The position numbers and the translations under genes were made by a program. From contig DATMYQ010000356.1 of assembly GCA_035560935.1 (NCBI GenBank), positions 1 to 20,811 of the forward strand: 20,811 nucleotides of DNA, written 5' to 3'. Positions 1-7,848 of this stretch are shown here, one piece after another. Origin of the DNA: DATMYQ01 sp035560935 (GTDB lineage: Bacteria > Bacillota > Negativicutes > Sporomusales > Sporomusaceae). Position 1 is the first letter of the stretch. Every line of letters starts with the position of its first letter. The notes beneath the pieces were generated by a model. The model saw only the letters and a program-made list of their open reading frames with translations. It ran no database searches and was not told the DNA's origin.

Positions 1-210
1 GTGATGTCCATGGTTAGAGTAGGCGAAAAAAATACAGTTGGCGGGTTATATCGTTGCTCACGTTGTAAAAGCCTGAGAACGATTGCGGCGCAAGAATTTT
101 TCCCGGCTTGCCTGGACTGCAACTCGTTGGGGAAAGGATGGATTTTTGTCGGAACATCGTCTGATACGTCAACCCGGTCGGCAATATATCCGGATGTAAC
201 CATGGGATAG
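1..210 (+). CDS. Small zinc-ribbon protein (possibly incomplete at the window edge)
   Basis: About 69 residues if read from the GTG at base 1; an ATG at base 10 is an equally plausible start, and the true start may lie outside the window. Two CXXC pairs (Cys19/Cys22 and Cys37/Cys40) with a Gly-Glu-Lys...Gly-Leu-Tyr approach to the first pair and a Phe-Pro-x-Cys before the second match small zinc-ribbon proteins of the form GEK..GxYxCxxC...PxCxxC. Such proteins probably bind one zinc ion; no biochemical role can be assigned. The last ~20 residues, after the ribbon, look unconserved. It is separated by 127 bases from the next gene and has no evident link to the rest of the locus. Confidence 0.6.
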   Translation: MMSMVRVGEKNTVGGLYRCSRCKSLRTIAAQEFFPACLDCNSLGKGWIFVGTSSDTSTRSAIYPDVTMG

Positions 211-337
211 CCGCAGATCGTCGAGGATCGCCGCAGGAGAAGGAGATTCGCCATTACGCTTGGCAGCAGGATCACAGCCGTTGTATAATCGGAAGAAAGA
301 ATGGCGGATTGACCGGCAGAGAAAGCGGTGACTCAGG

Positions 338-1708
338 ATGATGTACGATGTAGTGATCAAAAACGGTATTTTGATTGATCCGGAACGGCTGACCCGTTCC
401 GTGGGTAACCTGGCCATTAGGGCGGGAACCATTGCGGCGGTAACGACCGAGGATGTCCAGGGATTAACCGAGATTGACGCCGCCGGGAAAATGGTCGCAC
501 CAGGTTTTATCGATATTCATGGTCATGTGGAACTGGACGCCTATTGCGGCGAACTGTGTCTGCGACAGGGAATCACCACAACGGTGGGCGGGAATTGCGG
601 CTTTAGCCCGCCGGATATCGAGGCTTTTTTTCACACTCATGAAACAGAAGGGTTTATCCTGAATCAGGCTGAATTTATTGGTCATTCGATGACACTGAGA
701 CAGGCGGTCGGAATTACGGATCCCCGCATGGCGGCAACGAAAGAACAAATGAAGCAAATGGAAGAATTGGCGGAACGGGCTTTTATTGCCGGCGCCTGCG
801 GCTTGTCCCTGGGATGGGGCTACGCACCGGGCAGTTCGATCGAGGAAGTGATTCAGCTCAGCCGGCTGGCCGCCCGTTATGGCCGGGTGGTTGCCGTCGA
901 TACCCGGATGCATACCGCCAAGGATTTATATTCTCTGGTGGAGGTATTGGACATCGCCAGAAAAACCAGCGCCCGGATTCAGGTATCCCATCTTGTTTAT
1001 CAGTACGGTACCGGTGTGATGGATGAAGCTTTGGCCATTATCAACCGGGCGCGGGCGGAGGGCTTGGATATTCGCTTTGACAGCGGCATGTATACCGACT
1101 GGGCCACCTATATTGGCGCGGTGCTGTTTAGTGAGGAGGCGCTGGCGGCGAATGGCTATCCTCTGGATAAGATGATGGTTCTCACCGGCCGTTATAAAGG
1201 TCAGCGTCTGAACCAAGAAATTCTCCGGGAACTGCGGGCCGATGATCCCCATACTTCCGTGGCGGTGTTTACCGGAATTGAGGAAGAAATCTACATGGCG
1301 CTGGCCCACCCGTTTGCGATGCCGTCCACCGATACCGGCGCCTACGCCCCGGGAGAAGGGCATCCGCAAATTGCCGGCAGCTTTCCCCGCTACTTTCGCA
1401 AAATGGTTATTGAACGCTATGAACTCAGCATTATGGAAGCGGTCCGCAAAGCTACGCTGCTACCGGCAGAAACCTTGGGCTTTCATCAAAAAGGCCGTCT
1501 GAGGACGGGCATGGACGCGGATGTTGTCGTGTTTGACATGAAGCGTCTCCAAGACCGGGCGGATTTTGGCAATCCGGACGCCTGGCCGGAAGGTGTTGCC
1601 TATGTCTTGGTCAACGGCCAGCTGGCGCTGGAAGGGGAAAGCCTGCGAAACCGCCGGGCGGGCAAGGCCGTCCGCTGCACCCTGCCGATTTATGAATACC
1701 ATATTTAG
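338..1708 (+). CDS. Amidohydrolase, N-acyl-D-amino-acid deacylase type
   Basis: 456 residues, a usual length for D-aminoacylase-type members of the amidohydrolase superfamily, which hydrolyse the amide bond of N-acyl-D-amino acids or related amides in the cytoplasm. Visible metal-site motifs are His61-x-His63 after the Gly-Phe-Ile-Asp strand, Cys87 in GGNCGFSP (the family's typical metal-ligand Cys), His192 in RMH, His218 in VSHL and an Asp in PSTD near residue 332. A GEGHPQIAGSFPRYF-like segment follows, as in D-aminoacylases. The N-terminal IKNGILIDP and C-terminal GMDADVVVFD segments form the usual composite beta sandwich. Two adjacent ATGs (338, 341) are possible starts and the ribosome binding site is weak. 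The substrate is unknown; one guess is release of an amino-compound that feeds the downstream sulfur-type genes. It could instead be unrelated to them. Confidence 0.8.
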   Translation: MMYDVVIKNGILIDPERLTRSVGNLAIRAGTIAAVTTEDVQGLTEIDAAGKMVAPGFIDIHGHVELDAYCGELCLRQGITTTVGGNCGFSPPDIEAFFHTHETEGFILNQAEFIGHSMTLRQAVGITDPRMAATKEQMKQMEELAERAFIAGACGLSLGWGYAPGSSIEEVIQLSRLAARYGRVVAVDTRMHTAKDLYSLVEVLDIARKTSARIQVSHLVYQYGTGVMDEALAIINRARAEGLDIRFDSGMYTDWATYIGAVLFSEEALAANGYPLDKMMVLTGRYKGQRLNQEILRELRADDPHTSVAVFTGIEEEIYMALAHPFAMPSTDTGAYAPGEGHPQIAGSFPRYFRKMVIERYELSIMEAVRKATLLPAETLGFHQKGRLRTGMDADVVVFDMKRLQDRADFGNPDAWPEGVAYVLVNGQLALEGESLRNRRAGKAVRCTLPIYEYHI

Positions 1709-1741
1709 TTCATGAGGAATCGTTTGCATCGTTGAGCCGTG

Positions 1742-1833
1742 ACTGATTAGTGATTTACTAAAGGCCGGTGTCAGAGCAGGGGTTCGCCCACTACAAATAA
1801 ATAGTTTGGCTGATTAGTGATCAGACTGAAGGC
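1742..1833 (+). promoter_or_regulatory. Tandem two-box leader motif (copies A' and A)
   Basis: Two copies of a motif made of GCYGATYRG, a short spacer and ACTGAAGGC. Copy A' has ACTGATTAG at 1742-1750 and ACTAAAGGC at 1757-1765. Copy A has GCTGATTAG at 1809-1817 and ACTGAAGGC at 1825-1833. The two share an exact 12-base CTGATTAGTGAT. Copy A leads straight into the terminator hairpin at 1832; A' is followed by no T-tract. In copy A, CTGAT (1810-1814) can pair with ATCAG (1820-1824). The same motif occurs at 7787, 8024 and 20771. I read it as a cis-regulatory RNA controlling the permease genes; its ligand or partner is unknown. Confidence 0.6.
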
Positions 1834-1875
1834 CAGTGAGGTTTTCCGGAAGGGGAGCCTGGCTGGCTTTTTGGT
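1832..1875 (+). terminator. Intrinsic terminator/attenuator upstream of the first permease
   Basis: GCCAG (1832-1836) pairs with CTGGC (1863-1867). After a 2-by-2 internal loop, nine further pairs form (1839-1847 with 1852-1860) around a GGAA tetraloop. TTTTT and, after GG, another TTTTT follow. The hairpin lies 35 bases ahead of the next gene's start, the position expected for an attenuator, but it could also end transcription of the amidohydrolase gene. Confidence 0.75.
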
Positions 1876-1909
1876 TTTTGTAAAATCTGAAATAAAGGGG
1901 GACACAATA

Positions 1910-2698
1910 ATGAAGAACCAGGAGAAACCGTTTTGGGACCGGCTGATTGACGTTTCCGGCATTATCGTCTTTTTATTGCTGTGGGAAATTCTGCCGCGAC
2001 TCGGTGTAGTCAATGCCCATTTTATCCCTTCGTTGTCCACGGTGTTGCTGGCGATATGGAAGCTGGTGATTACCGGCGAGCTATTCCTGCATATTACGGC
2101 CAGTCTGCAACGGACATTCATTGGCTTGGTGCTGGCGATTGCTGTCGCCGTCCCGGCCGGATTTTTGCTGGCGGGAGTGTTTCCGGCACTGGCTCAAAAA
2201 ATGCGGCCCTTGCTGCGGATACTGGGACAAATTAACGCATTTACACTGTTTCCTATCTTTATTTTGTTTTTTGGTATCGGTGAATTTGCCAAAGTGACCA
2301 TTATTTTTTGGTCGACCATGTGGCCGGTATTATTTACTACGATTGCCGGTGTACAACAGATTGACCCGTTGTATGTCAAAAGTGCCCGCTCAGTGGGAGC
2401 AGGCCGGTTTACCATTTTTAGCAAGGTCATTTTGCCGGGAGCCGCGCCGGTGATCTTTACCGGTATCCGCTTTGGCGGTACTCATGCGTTTTTGATGCTG
2501 ATCGCGGCGGAAGAAATCGGGGCTAAAGCCGGTTTGGGCTGGCTGGTGCTCAATTCTTCCGTTAACAGTATCATTCCCCGCCTGTTTGCCGCAGCGGTAA
2601 TCATTGCTATTCTAGGCGTGGCTTTGAATTATTTGCTGCAACTGTTGGAAGAGACGATCGTGGATTGGAAACCGAGTGCCGAGGGAGAAAACGGATGA
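1910..2698 (+). CDS. ABC transporter permease, SsuC/TauC-type (P1)
   Basis: 262 residues; inner-membrane permease of an importer of the sulfonate/taurine/nitrate class (BPD_transp_1 fold). Hydrophobic segments span the protein. The segment from the FGIGE motif through WPVLF leads to the cytoplasmic EAA-type loop (SARSVGAG...KVILPGAAP), which contacts the ATPase, and then to AAEEIGAKAGLGWLV, typical of SsuC. An in-frame GTG at 1817 would extend the protein, but it would translate the terminator hairpin. The ATG at 1910 follows AAAGGGGGA and gives the family length. It starts a unit with P2 and the binding protein. No ATPase is encoded nearby; the one at 14595 may serve it. The substrate cannot be read from the sequence. 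Confidence 0.9.
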   Translation: MKNQEKPFWDRLIDVSGIIVFLLLWEILPRLGVVNAHFIPSLSTVLLAIWKLVITGELFLHITASLQRTFIGLVLAIAVAVPAGFLLAGVFPALAQKMRPLLRILGQINAFTLFPIFILFFGIGEFAKVTIIFWSTMWPVLFTTIAGVQQIDPLYVKSARSVGAGRFTIFSKVILPGAAPVIFTGIRFGGTHAFLMLIAAEEIGAKAGLGWLVLNSSVNSIIPRLFAAAVIIAILGVALNYLLQLLEETIVDWKPSAEGENG

Positions 2699-2747
2699 GC
2701 GGGGCCGACAGTTTAGACCACAAGGCCCGAGAAGGAAAGGAGGAAGC

Positions 2748-3608
2748 ATGATGGAAACAACCTTGAAAAAAACGTTGAATCCCAAGGTAAAAAATTTATG
2801 GAATGTTACCTGGGAAAAGAATCTGGCTGGCCGTTTGGTGGTCAATCTTGGACAGTCTTTATACAACCAAATTGCCGTGATTATTTTCGTGATATTATGG
2901 GAAATTGCTCCGCGGGCGGGATGGGTTCCCCAGACTTTTATTGCACCGCCTTCGGTCGTGCTTAGTACGCTTTGGGATTTATTGTCCAGCGGCGTTTTGA
3001 TGAAACACATCCAGGTCAGCTTGAATAGGGCTACTTTGGGTTTTCTTGCGGCGGTGCTGATCGGCATTCCACTGGGGTTCTTCCTGGGGGGCTGGTTTAA
3101 ATTATTTGAGCGGGTGGTGACACCGGTGCTGCGGCTGTTTAACGCCGTCAATCCCTTCACCTTATTCCCGATTTTCATATTGCTGTTTGGCATCGGAGAA
3201 TTTTCTAAAATGGCGATTATTTTTTGGGTTTGCCTGTGGCCAATTTTACTGAATACCATTACCGGCGTAAAAAGCGTGGACCCCTTATTGATCAAGTCGG
3301 CGCGGTCGATGGGAATCGGGACTTTTGAGCTGTTTCATAAAGTCATCCTGCTGGCAGCCGCACCCAATATTTTCCATGGGGTAAAAACCAGTTGCGGTGT
3401 TGCCTTTTTCATGTTGATTGCGGCAGAAATGATCGGCGCCAGCAGTGGCTTGGGCTGGCTGGTTTTTAACGCGCAGGTCAATTACCAGATACCGAAACTG
3501 TTTGCTGCCACTGTGACGATCTCGGTACTGGGCCTATCGCTGAACTACGCGTTTAGCCGGCTGGAACAATACCTTATCAGCTGGAAGGAGGATGCTGCGG
3601 AATATTAG
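2748..3608 (+). CDS. ABC transporter permease, SsuC/TauC-type (P2)
   Basis: 286 residues from the ATG at 2748 (a second ATG at 2751 fits the AAGGAGG at 2737-2743 slightly better). An in-frame ATG at 2676 would overlap P1 and has no good ribosome binding site. It has the same architecture as P1: WEIAPRAGWV near the N-terminus, NPFTLFPIFILLFGIGE, then an EAA-type loop (SARSMGIG...KVILLAAAP) and AAEMIGASSGLGWLVF. The hydrophilic N-terminal ~35 residues are longer than in P1. It lies 49 bases after P1 and most likely forms a heterodimeric channel with it. A perfect inverted repeat follows the stop codon. Confidence 0.9.
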   Translation: MMETTLKKTLNPKVKNLWNVTWEKNLAGRLVVNLGQSLYNQIAVIIFVILWEIAPRAGWVPQTFIAPPSVVLSTLWDLLSSGVLMKHIQVSLNRATLGFLAAVLIGIPLGFFLGGWFKLFERVVTPVLRLFNAVNPFTLFPIFILLFGIGEFSKMAIIFWVCLWPILLNTITGVKSVDPLLIKSARSMGIGTFELFHKVILLAAAPNIFHGVKTSCGVAFFMLIAAEMIGASSGLGWLVFNAQVNYQIPKLFAATVTISVLGLSLNYAFSRLEQYLISWKEDAAEY

Positions 3609-3621
3609 TTTGGGGATAAAA

Positions 3622-3647
3622 GGAAGACCTCCTTAAGGAGGTCTTCC
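3622..3647 (+). terminator. Perfect 11-bp hairpin after P2
   Basis: GGAAGACCTCC (3622-3632) and GGAGGTCTTCC (3637-3647) form a perfect stem with a TTAA loop, 14 bases after the P2 stop. No T-tract follows, so it may be a weak terminator or a processing/stability hairpin separating the permeases from the binding-protein gene. Confidence 0.5.
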
Positions 3648-3664
3648 AACAGCTGCAATACGAA

Positions 3665-3719
3665 CAGGACATTTTGTCAGCAAAAGCATACTAAGCGCTT
3701 TTGTTGACAAAATGTCCTG
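3665..3719 (+). repeat. Long 23-bp inverted repeat with a 9-base loop
   Basis: Bases 3665-3687 are complementary to 3697-3719 with a single G-T mismatch. The arm reads CAGGACATTTTGTC then AGCAAAAGC, and the loop is 3688-3696. No T-tract follows. The stem is unusually long and AT-rich inside for a terminator, and it ends within a few bases of a strong ribosome-binding-like sequence (AGGAGGG at 3726). It could be a small palindromic mobile repeat, an operator, or an mRNA-stabilising hairpin that raises expression of the binding protein. Confidence 0.8.
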
Positions 3720-3871
3720 CAAGAGAGGAGGGATCGGCAATGACGGCGCCGGGTGTTCCAGACCCGCCGCCATCAGGTACTCGTAAAAAAACTGTTACTT
3801 TGATTATACCTGATTTTACCATGGTGTCTACTGTCCTAAAGTACTATTTGATTTATGTGAAGAGAGGAAGA

Positions 3872-4915
3872 ATGAAAATGGCAGATAAAAAAACAGTCAA
3901 AAAAATACTGGCGGGAGTCATCGCCCTGGCGGTGGTCGGTGTGGTGGCTTATGGGGCTAATTTGAGCAATAAATCGACGGATGACGCCGCCAATGCAGCA
4001 AAGGACGGACTGATTCCGATCCGTACCTGGACGAAGACCGATTGCGCCTCAACACCATGGATTGTGGCGGACCTCAAAGGCTTTATGGCGGAGGAAGGCT
4101 TGAAGCTGGTCTATACCGGTGACACGCAACCTTCCCAGCTGATACCGTCGGTGCTCAACGGCAATAATGATGTGGGGTCCGCGCATCCAAACTCCATCGC
4201 CGTCGCCATTAACGGCGGCGCCAATATTCGTGGTGTGGTCCGCAGCGGTATCGACCCCACGCCGGATCAGGACCCTAAACTACGTCATATGAACTGGTAT
4301 ATCAACCCGGAAAAAACACCGGGAATCAAAAGCTTTGCCGACCTGAACTCTTTACCGGGGCAGTTGAAATTCTCCATTATCACGATTAATCAGTGCTCGG
4401 ACTTTTTGGCGAACAATATTGCCGATAAAAATGGTGTACCGCGCAGTAAAATTGAATGGGTAACCATGCCTGATATCCAGGCAGTGCAGGCGCTGAAACA
4501 GGGTCTGGTCGCGGTGGGTGGCGTCCATCCGCCGTTCTACAAGCTAATGGAAGACGCCGGTATGGTAAAAATCGCCGACAGTCTTGATGCCGGACTGGGC
4601 GTGGTAGGCGGCCTGGGATTCTATTACTTTACCACCGACTTTATTGAAAAGAATCCAGAAACCATCAAAAAATTTGCCCGGGCCATTTCCAAAGCGCAGC
4701 GCTGGGCGAATGAACATCCGGAAGAAGCCCGGAAAATGACGGAAGACTGGATTAAGGTGCCGGTAAACGCCACTCATTACTATGCCACCGAACCGGTGAT
4801 TATTGAGGCACAAATCGTTCCCTGGCTGGAGGATTTGGAAAATGCCGGTGTCATTCCCAAAGGCAAGATCAAAGCATCGGACCTGGTGGTGCATACTTTT
4901 TCCGGACTCAAGTAA
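3872..4915 (+). CDS. ABC transporter substrate-binding protein, SsuA/TauA/NrtA-like
   Basis: 347 residues. The N-terminus is basic (KKTVKK), followed by a ~17-residue hydrophobic stretch and no lipobox Cys, suggesting an exported or membrane-anchored protein. The mature part has the NMT1/SsuA-like pattern: RTWTKTDCASTPWIVADLKG, DTQPSQLIPSVLNGNNDV, NGGANIRGVV and a FADLNSLPG segment. It would deliver substrate to the P1/P2 permeases. Start choice is open. ATG 3872 puts the export signal at the N-terminus, but an in-frame ATG at 3740 also has a strong AGGAGGG site and would add 44 residues. A GC-rich hairpin (3745-3771) sits just after that upstream ATG. The ligand is unknown; sulfonates, other organosulfur compounds and nitrate-like anions all use this family. 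Confidence 0.85.
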   Translation: MKMADKKTVKKILAGVIALAVVGVVAYGANLSNKSTDDAANAAKDGLIPIRTWTKTDCASTPWIVADLKGFMAEEGLKLVYTGDTQPSQLIPSVLNGNNDVGSAHPNSIAVAINGGANIRGVVRSGIDPTPDQDPKLRHMNWYINPEKTPGIKSFADLNSLPGQLKFSIITINQCSDFLANNIADKNGVPRSKIEWVTMPDIQAVQALKQGLVAVGGVHPPFYKLMEDAGMVKIADSLDAGLGVVGGLGFYYFTTDFIEKNPETIKKFARAISKAQRWANEHPEEARKMTEDWIKVPVNATHYYATEPVIIEAQIVPWLEDLENAGVIPKGKIKASDLVVHTFSGLK

Positions 4916-4922
4916 ATGTGCG

Positions 4923-4949
4923 GGTGGCATTGGCGTTGCCAATGCCACC
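4923..4949 (+). terminator. Perfect 12-bp hairpin between binding protein and adaptor genes
   Basis: GGTGGCATTGGC (4923-4934) pairs perfectly with GCCAATGCCACC (4938-4949) around GTT, followed by AATATTTT. It starts five bases after the binding-protein reading frame ends at 4915 and is only partly T-rich downstream. It is probably a leaky terminator or an mRNA stabiliser, since the next gene begins at 4969 with its own good ribosome binding site. Confidence 0.55.
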
Positions 4950-4968
4950 AATATTTTGGAGGTACAAC

Positions 4969-5994
4969 ATGAATGACTCCGGAACCGTCAAAGCAAAGAA
5001 AAGACGACTGGTGATTGTCGTGGCCGTATTATTGATTTTGGTGGCGGTGGGAGGCGGATGTTGGTGGATCCGTTCTTCCCGTCTGGTTTCCACCGATGAC
5101 GCCCGTGTCAAAGGAACCATTGCCACCGCCAGCGCCAAATTGACGGGACGGGTGGCGGAGGTGTTGGTGGCGGAAGGGGACTGTATTCAGGCCGGGCAGG
5201 TAGTAGCCCGGCTGGAGGGCGCAGAGTGGGAAGCTCAACTGGCACAGGCGCAGGCGGCGTTGCATGTCGCCCAATCAAAACTGGCGGCGCTGCAGGCGGG
5301 AAACCGGCCGCAGGAAATCGCCCAGGCGGCGGCCGGTCTGGAACAGGCACAGGCCAGTTTAGATTTGGCGATAAAAAAATACCAGCGAATTTTGCTGTTG
5401 TTTCAGCAGGGGGCCATATCCATTCAACAACGGGATACGGAACAGGCCGAACTGGAGGTGGCCCGGGCCAAGTTTGACTCGTTGCGTCAGGCGTTCAGTC
5501 TTAGTGCCGAAGGAAGCCGCAGTGAGGATCTGCAGGCGGCGAAAGCGCAGGTGGAACAGGCGGAAGCCGCTTTGCGATACGCCCGGTTACAGTGGGAAAA
5601 TACCGTGGTTCGGGCGCCGGTGGCAGGAACGGTGGCGCTGAAGTCGGTGGAGGCCGGGGAAATGGTTTCGGTGGGACAACCAATGATTTCCATTGTTAAT
5701 CTGAATGACGTCTGGGTGGCAGCCAATATTGAAGAGGGGTATGTGGGGAAAGTTTGTTTGGGGCAACCCGTGGAGTTTACCATTGATGCCTACCCCGGCA
5801 TGACGTTTCATGGCCGGGTCAGCGAAGTGGGCGCTGCGGCCGGGTCACAGTTTGCACTGCTGCCAGCGGAAAATTCCACCGGCAATTTTACGAAAATTAC
5901 CCAACGGTTGCCGGTTAAAGTACGGGCTCCTGACACCGGTGGTTATGTGCTGAAGCCGGGCATGTCGGCGGTAATTGACATCCATGTGCGATGA
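4969..5994 (+). CDS. Membrane fusion protein of a drug-type efflux pump (EmrA/HlyD family)
   Basis: 341 residues. A basic N-terminus and one transmembrane helix (about residues 13-34) are followed by a beta-barrel/lipoyl start (VSTDDARVKGTIATAS, GRVAEVLVAEGD), typical of EmrA. An Ala/Gln/Glu-rich coiled-coil hairpin spans about residues 80-200, and the second lipoyl half is VRAPVAGTVALKSVEAGEMV. The ATG at 4969 follows TTGGAGG. Its last bases overlap the exporter gene, so the two are translationally coupled. The adaptor links an inner-membrane pump to an outer-membrane channel, which fits a diderm host. The pump's cargo is unknown; it may expel a toxic product or analogue of the imported substrate. 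Confidence 0.9.
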   Translation: MNDSGTVKAKKRRLVIVVAVLLILVAVGGGCWWIRSSRLVSTDDARVKGTIATASAKLTGRVAEVLVAEGDCIQAGQVVARLEGAEWEAQLAQAQAALHVAQSKLAALQAGNRPQEIAQAAAGLEQAQASLDLAIKKYQRILLLFQQGAISIQQRDTEQAELEVARAKFDSLRQAFSLSAEGSRSEDLQAAKAQVEQAEAALRYARLQWENTVVRAPVAGTVALKSVEAGEMVSVGQPMISIVNLNDVWVAANIEEGYVGKVCLGQPVEFTIDAYPGMTFHGRVSEVGAAAGSQFALLPAENSTGNFTKITQRLPVKVRAPDTGGYVLKPGMSAVIDIHVR

Positions 5995-7579
5995 ACGGGA
6001 TGATCGGCAGGCCGCGGGTCATTATATTATTCTAGCCAATATTTGCATCGGCACGGTGCTGACTTCCTACGTTTCCAGCTGCATCAATATTGCCCTGCCC
6101 AATATGATGCAGAGCCTGAATTTCAACCTGGATTCCATCGTTTGGGTATCGCTTAGCTACTTGCTGCCTTATGGCGGCATTTTGCCGCTGACGGGAAATT
6201 TGGGTGATCAATACGGAACACGACCGCTATATATTGCCGGTTTTTTGGTGTTTACCGTGGCCACATTATTGTGCGGTCTGGCGCCCAATGCCACTTTACT
6301 GGTGATGTTCCGGATTTTGCAGGGAGTGGGGGCGGCTATGTTGCTGCCTAATGCCATGGCCATTGTCGCCGCGACATTTCCGGTCCGGAACTGGAGCAAG
6401 GCGCTGGGAATATGGAGCGCGATGTCGGCGTTGGGAACCGCCTGCGGGCCGGTGATTGGCGGTTATATTATCGAAATGTTCAGCTGGCGGGCACTGTTTT
6501 TTTCTGTTTTGCCGATCGCTGCCATGGGAATCCTGATCTCGCTGTTTGTTTTGCCCAAGACGACGCCGGGCGGCAGAAAGGCAACGGATTATCCGGGGGC
6601 GGCTTTGCTGCTGGCCGGCATTTCCTGCCTGTTGCTGGCGCTGAACCAGGGGCAGCGGGAAGGCTGGACGTCGGTGTATATTCTGTCGTTGGCCACAGTC
6701 AGCGGCTGTTGCCTGTTGGTATTTCCCTGGTGGGAGGCGGTGACCAGGCGACCGCTCATCGATATGGCGTTATTTCGCAGTCGTAATTTTATGATTGCCA
6801 ACCTGGCCGGCTTTGTTTCCATTTTGGTGATGTATGCCGCCATCTTTCTGCTGCCCTTTTTCTTAAAGACCATTTTGGGTTATGATTCCATCCGGGCCGG
6901 CCAGACCATGCTGCCGTTGTCGGCAACCATGCTGTTCGCCGCGCCGGCGGGAGGCTGGCTGGTGAGCCGTTTTGGCGTCCGGTGGCCAGCGACTGTGGGC
7001 ATGTTGCTGGTGGCATCGGCGATGCTGTTGTTTGCAACGCTGGACCCGGCGTATGGTCCCAGTCATTTTTACCTGCGTCTGCTGCTGCTGGGCGTTGGTC
7101 TGGGATTGAGCATGTCACCACTCACCAGCTGCGCCATGGATACCGTCAATCGCCAGCAGGCGGGGGTGGCGTCGGGTGTCCTTAACTTGTTCCGGCTTAC
7201 CGGCGGCGGTGTGGGCGTGGTATTGGCCTCCATTCTGCTCTATCAGCGTACGATGTATCATGGTGAGGTGCTGAACGAGGTACTTCGTCCCGTATTGACG
7301 GCCAGCCGGGAAGTAATGGCGCTGATCCAGAAACTTTGGGGAGCCCGTGGATTGGACGCTGCCGGGGTGGCGGTGGCGGCCCAGGGGATTTTTACCGGAG
7401 CCGGGCTGTCACATCATGATTATGGCCGCCTCAAGCTGGTGCTGGCCAAGCTGGTGCATCAGCAGGCGTCGATTCAGGCTTTTCAGGATGTGTTTCTTGT
7501 CATGGGCTGCCTGTGTTTAATGGGAGTGCTGTTTACGGTTTGGATCCGTTCGTCGGGAGAGAAACGGAGCCGGCAGTAA
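5984..7579 (+). CDS. Major facilitator exporter, DHA2 family (EmrB/QacA type)
   Basis: 531 residues with about 14 predicted transmembrane segments, the size of the drug:H+ antiporter-2 family. Family motifs are visible: NIALPNMMQ in TM1, GNLGDQYGTRPLY (motif A loop), RILQGVGAAMLLPNAMA (motif B, Arg near residue 110) and ALGTACGPVIGGYI (motif C, antiporter signature). I chose ATG 5984, which overlaps the adaptor gene by 11 bases; an in-frame TTG at 5975 would add three residues. No strong ribosome binding site is visible, in line with coupling to the upstream gene. It forms a tripartite-type pump with the adaptor. The substrate cannot be predicted. Confidence 0.9.
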   Translation: MCDERDDRQAAGHYIILANICIGTVLTSYVSSCINIALPNMMQSLNFNLDSIVWVSLSYLLPYGGILPLTGNLGDQYGTRPLYIAGFLVFTVATLLCGLAPNATLLVMFRILQGVGAAMLLPNAMAIVAATFPVRNWSKALGIWSAMSALGTACGPVIGGYIIEMFSWRALFFSVLPIAAMGILISLFVLPKTTPGGRKATDYPGAALLLAGISCLLLALNQGQREGWTSVYILSLATVSGCCLLVFPWWEAVTRRPLIDMALFRSRNFMIANLAGFVSILVMYAAIFLLPFFLKTILGYDSIRAGQTMLPLSATMLFAAPAGGWLVSRFGVRWPATVGMLLVASAMLLFATLDPAYGPSHFYLRLLLLGVGLGLSMSPLTSCAMDTVNRQQAGVASGVLNLFRLTGGGVGVVLASILLYQRTMYHGEVLNEVLRPVLTASREVMALIQKLWGARGLDAAGVAVAAQGIFTGAGLSHHDYGRLKLVLAKLVHQQASIQAFQDVFLVMGCLCLMGVLFTVWIRSSGEKRSRQ

Positions 7580-7731
7580 CGCAGCCGGACTGGCTGTGAC
7601 TGGCGGTGGTTCACATGGGATCAGCAAAATAAAGTACGATCACTGCACCGAGTGCAGGCGAGGGCGGAAAAGAGGGGAAGTTTTGATCGTAAAAGGATCT
7701 TGACGTGTAGGGATTTTAGGCGTTGCAAGGC

Positions 7732-7760
7732 TTGACATTTTTGTTGATATATTATATTAT
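7732..7760 (+). promoter_or_regulatory. Consensus sigma-A-type promoter
   Basis: TTGACA at 7732-7737, a 17-base spacer and TATTAT at 7755-7760: a perfect -35 box, optimal spacing and a near-perfect -10 box in an AT-rich stretch. Transcription would start near 7767, giving a leader of only ~20 bases before the two-box motif. It most likely drives the operon starting at 8150, subject to the two terminators in between. Confidence 0.8.
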
Positions 7761-7786
7761 GCATAGTACAAAGTGATAGTTATACT

Positions 7787-7807
7787 GCCGATCAGTCAAC
7801 TGAAGGC
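7787..7807 (+). promoter_or_regulatory. Two-box leader motif, copy B
   Basis: GCCGATCAG (7787-7795), TCA, then ACTGAAGGC (7799-7807). The final GGC is the first part of the terminator arm. CAGT (7793-7796) can pair either with ACTG at 7784-7787 or with ACTG at 7799-7802, giving two exclusive small hairpins. It lies ~20 bases after the expected transcription start of the promoter at 7732. Confidence 0.6.
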
Positions 7808-7848
7808 TAAGGATCTTCCTTTTACGGGGAAGAGTCCTTAGCCTTTTT
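7805..7848 (+). terminator. Intrinsic terminator/attenuator, copy B
   Basis: GGCTAAGGA (7805-7813) pairs with TCCTTAGCC (7835-7843) and CTTCC (7815-7819) with GGAAG (7828-7832), followed by TTTTT at 7844-7848. Because it is downstream of the only strong promoter and not directly after a gene, it would either attenuate the operon or end an ~85-base small RNA. Confidence 0.85.

Noticed and set aside
1817..1909. N-terminal extension of permease P1 from GTG 1817
   Set aside because: It would translate the whole terminator hairpin and has no ribosome binding site; ATG 1910 has both a good site and the family length.
5108..5811. Several long minus-strand frames opposite the adaptor gene, Pro-rich
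   Set aside because: They are shadows of the Ala/Gln-rich coiled coil on the plus strand; there are no motifs or ribosome binding sites.
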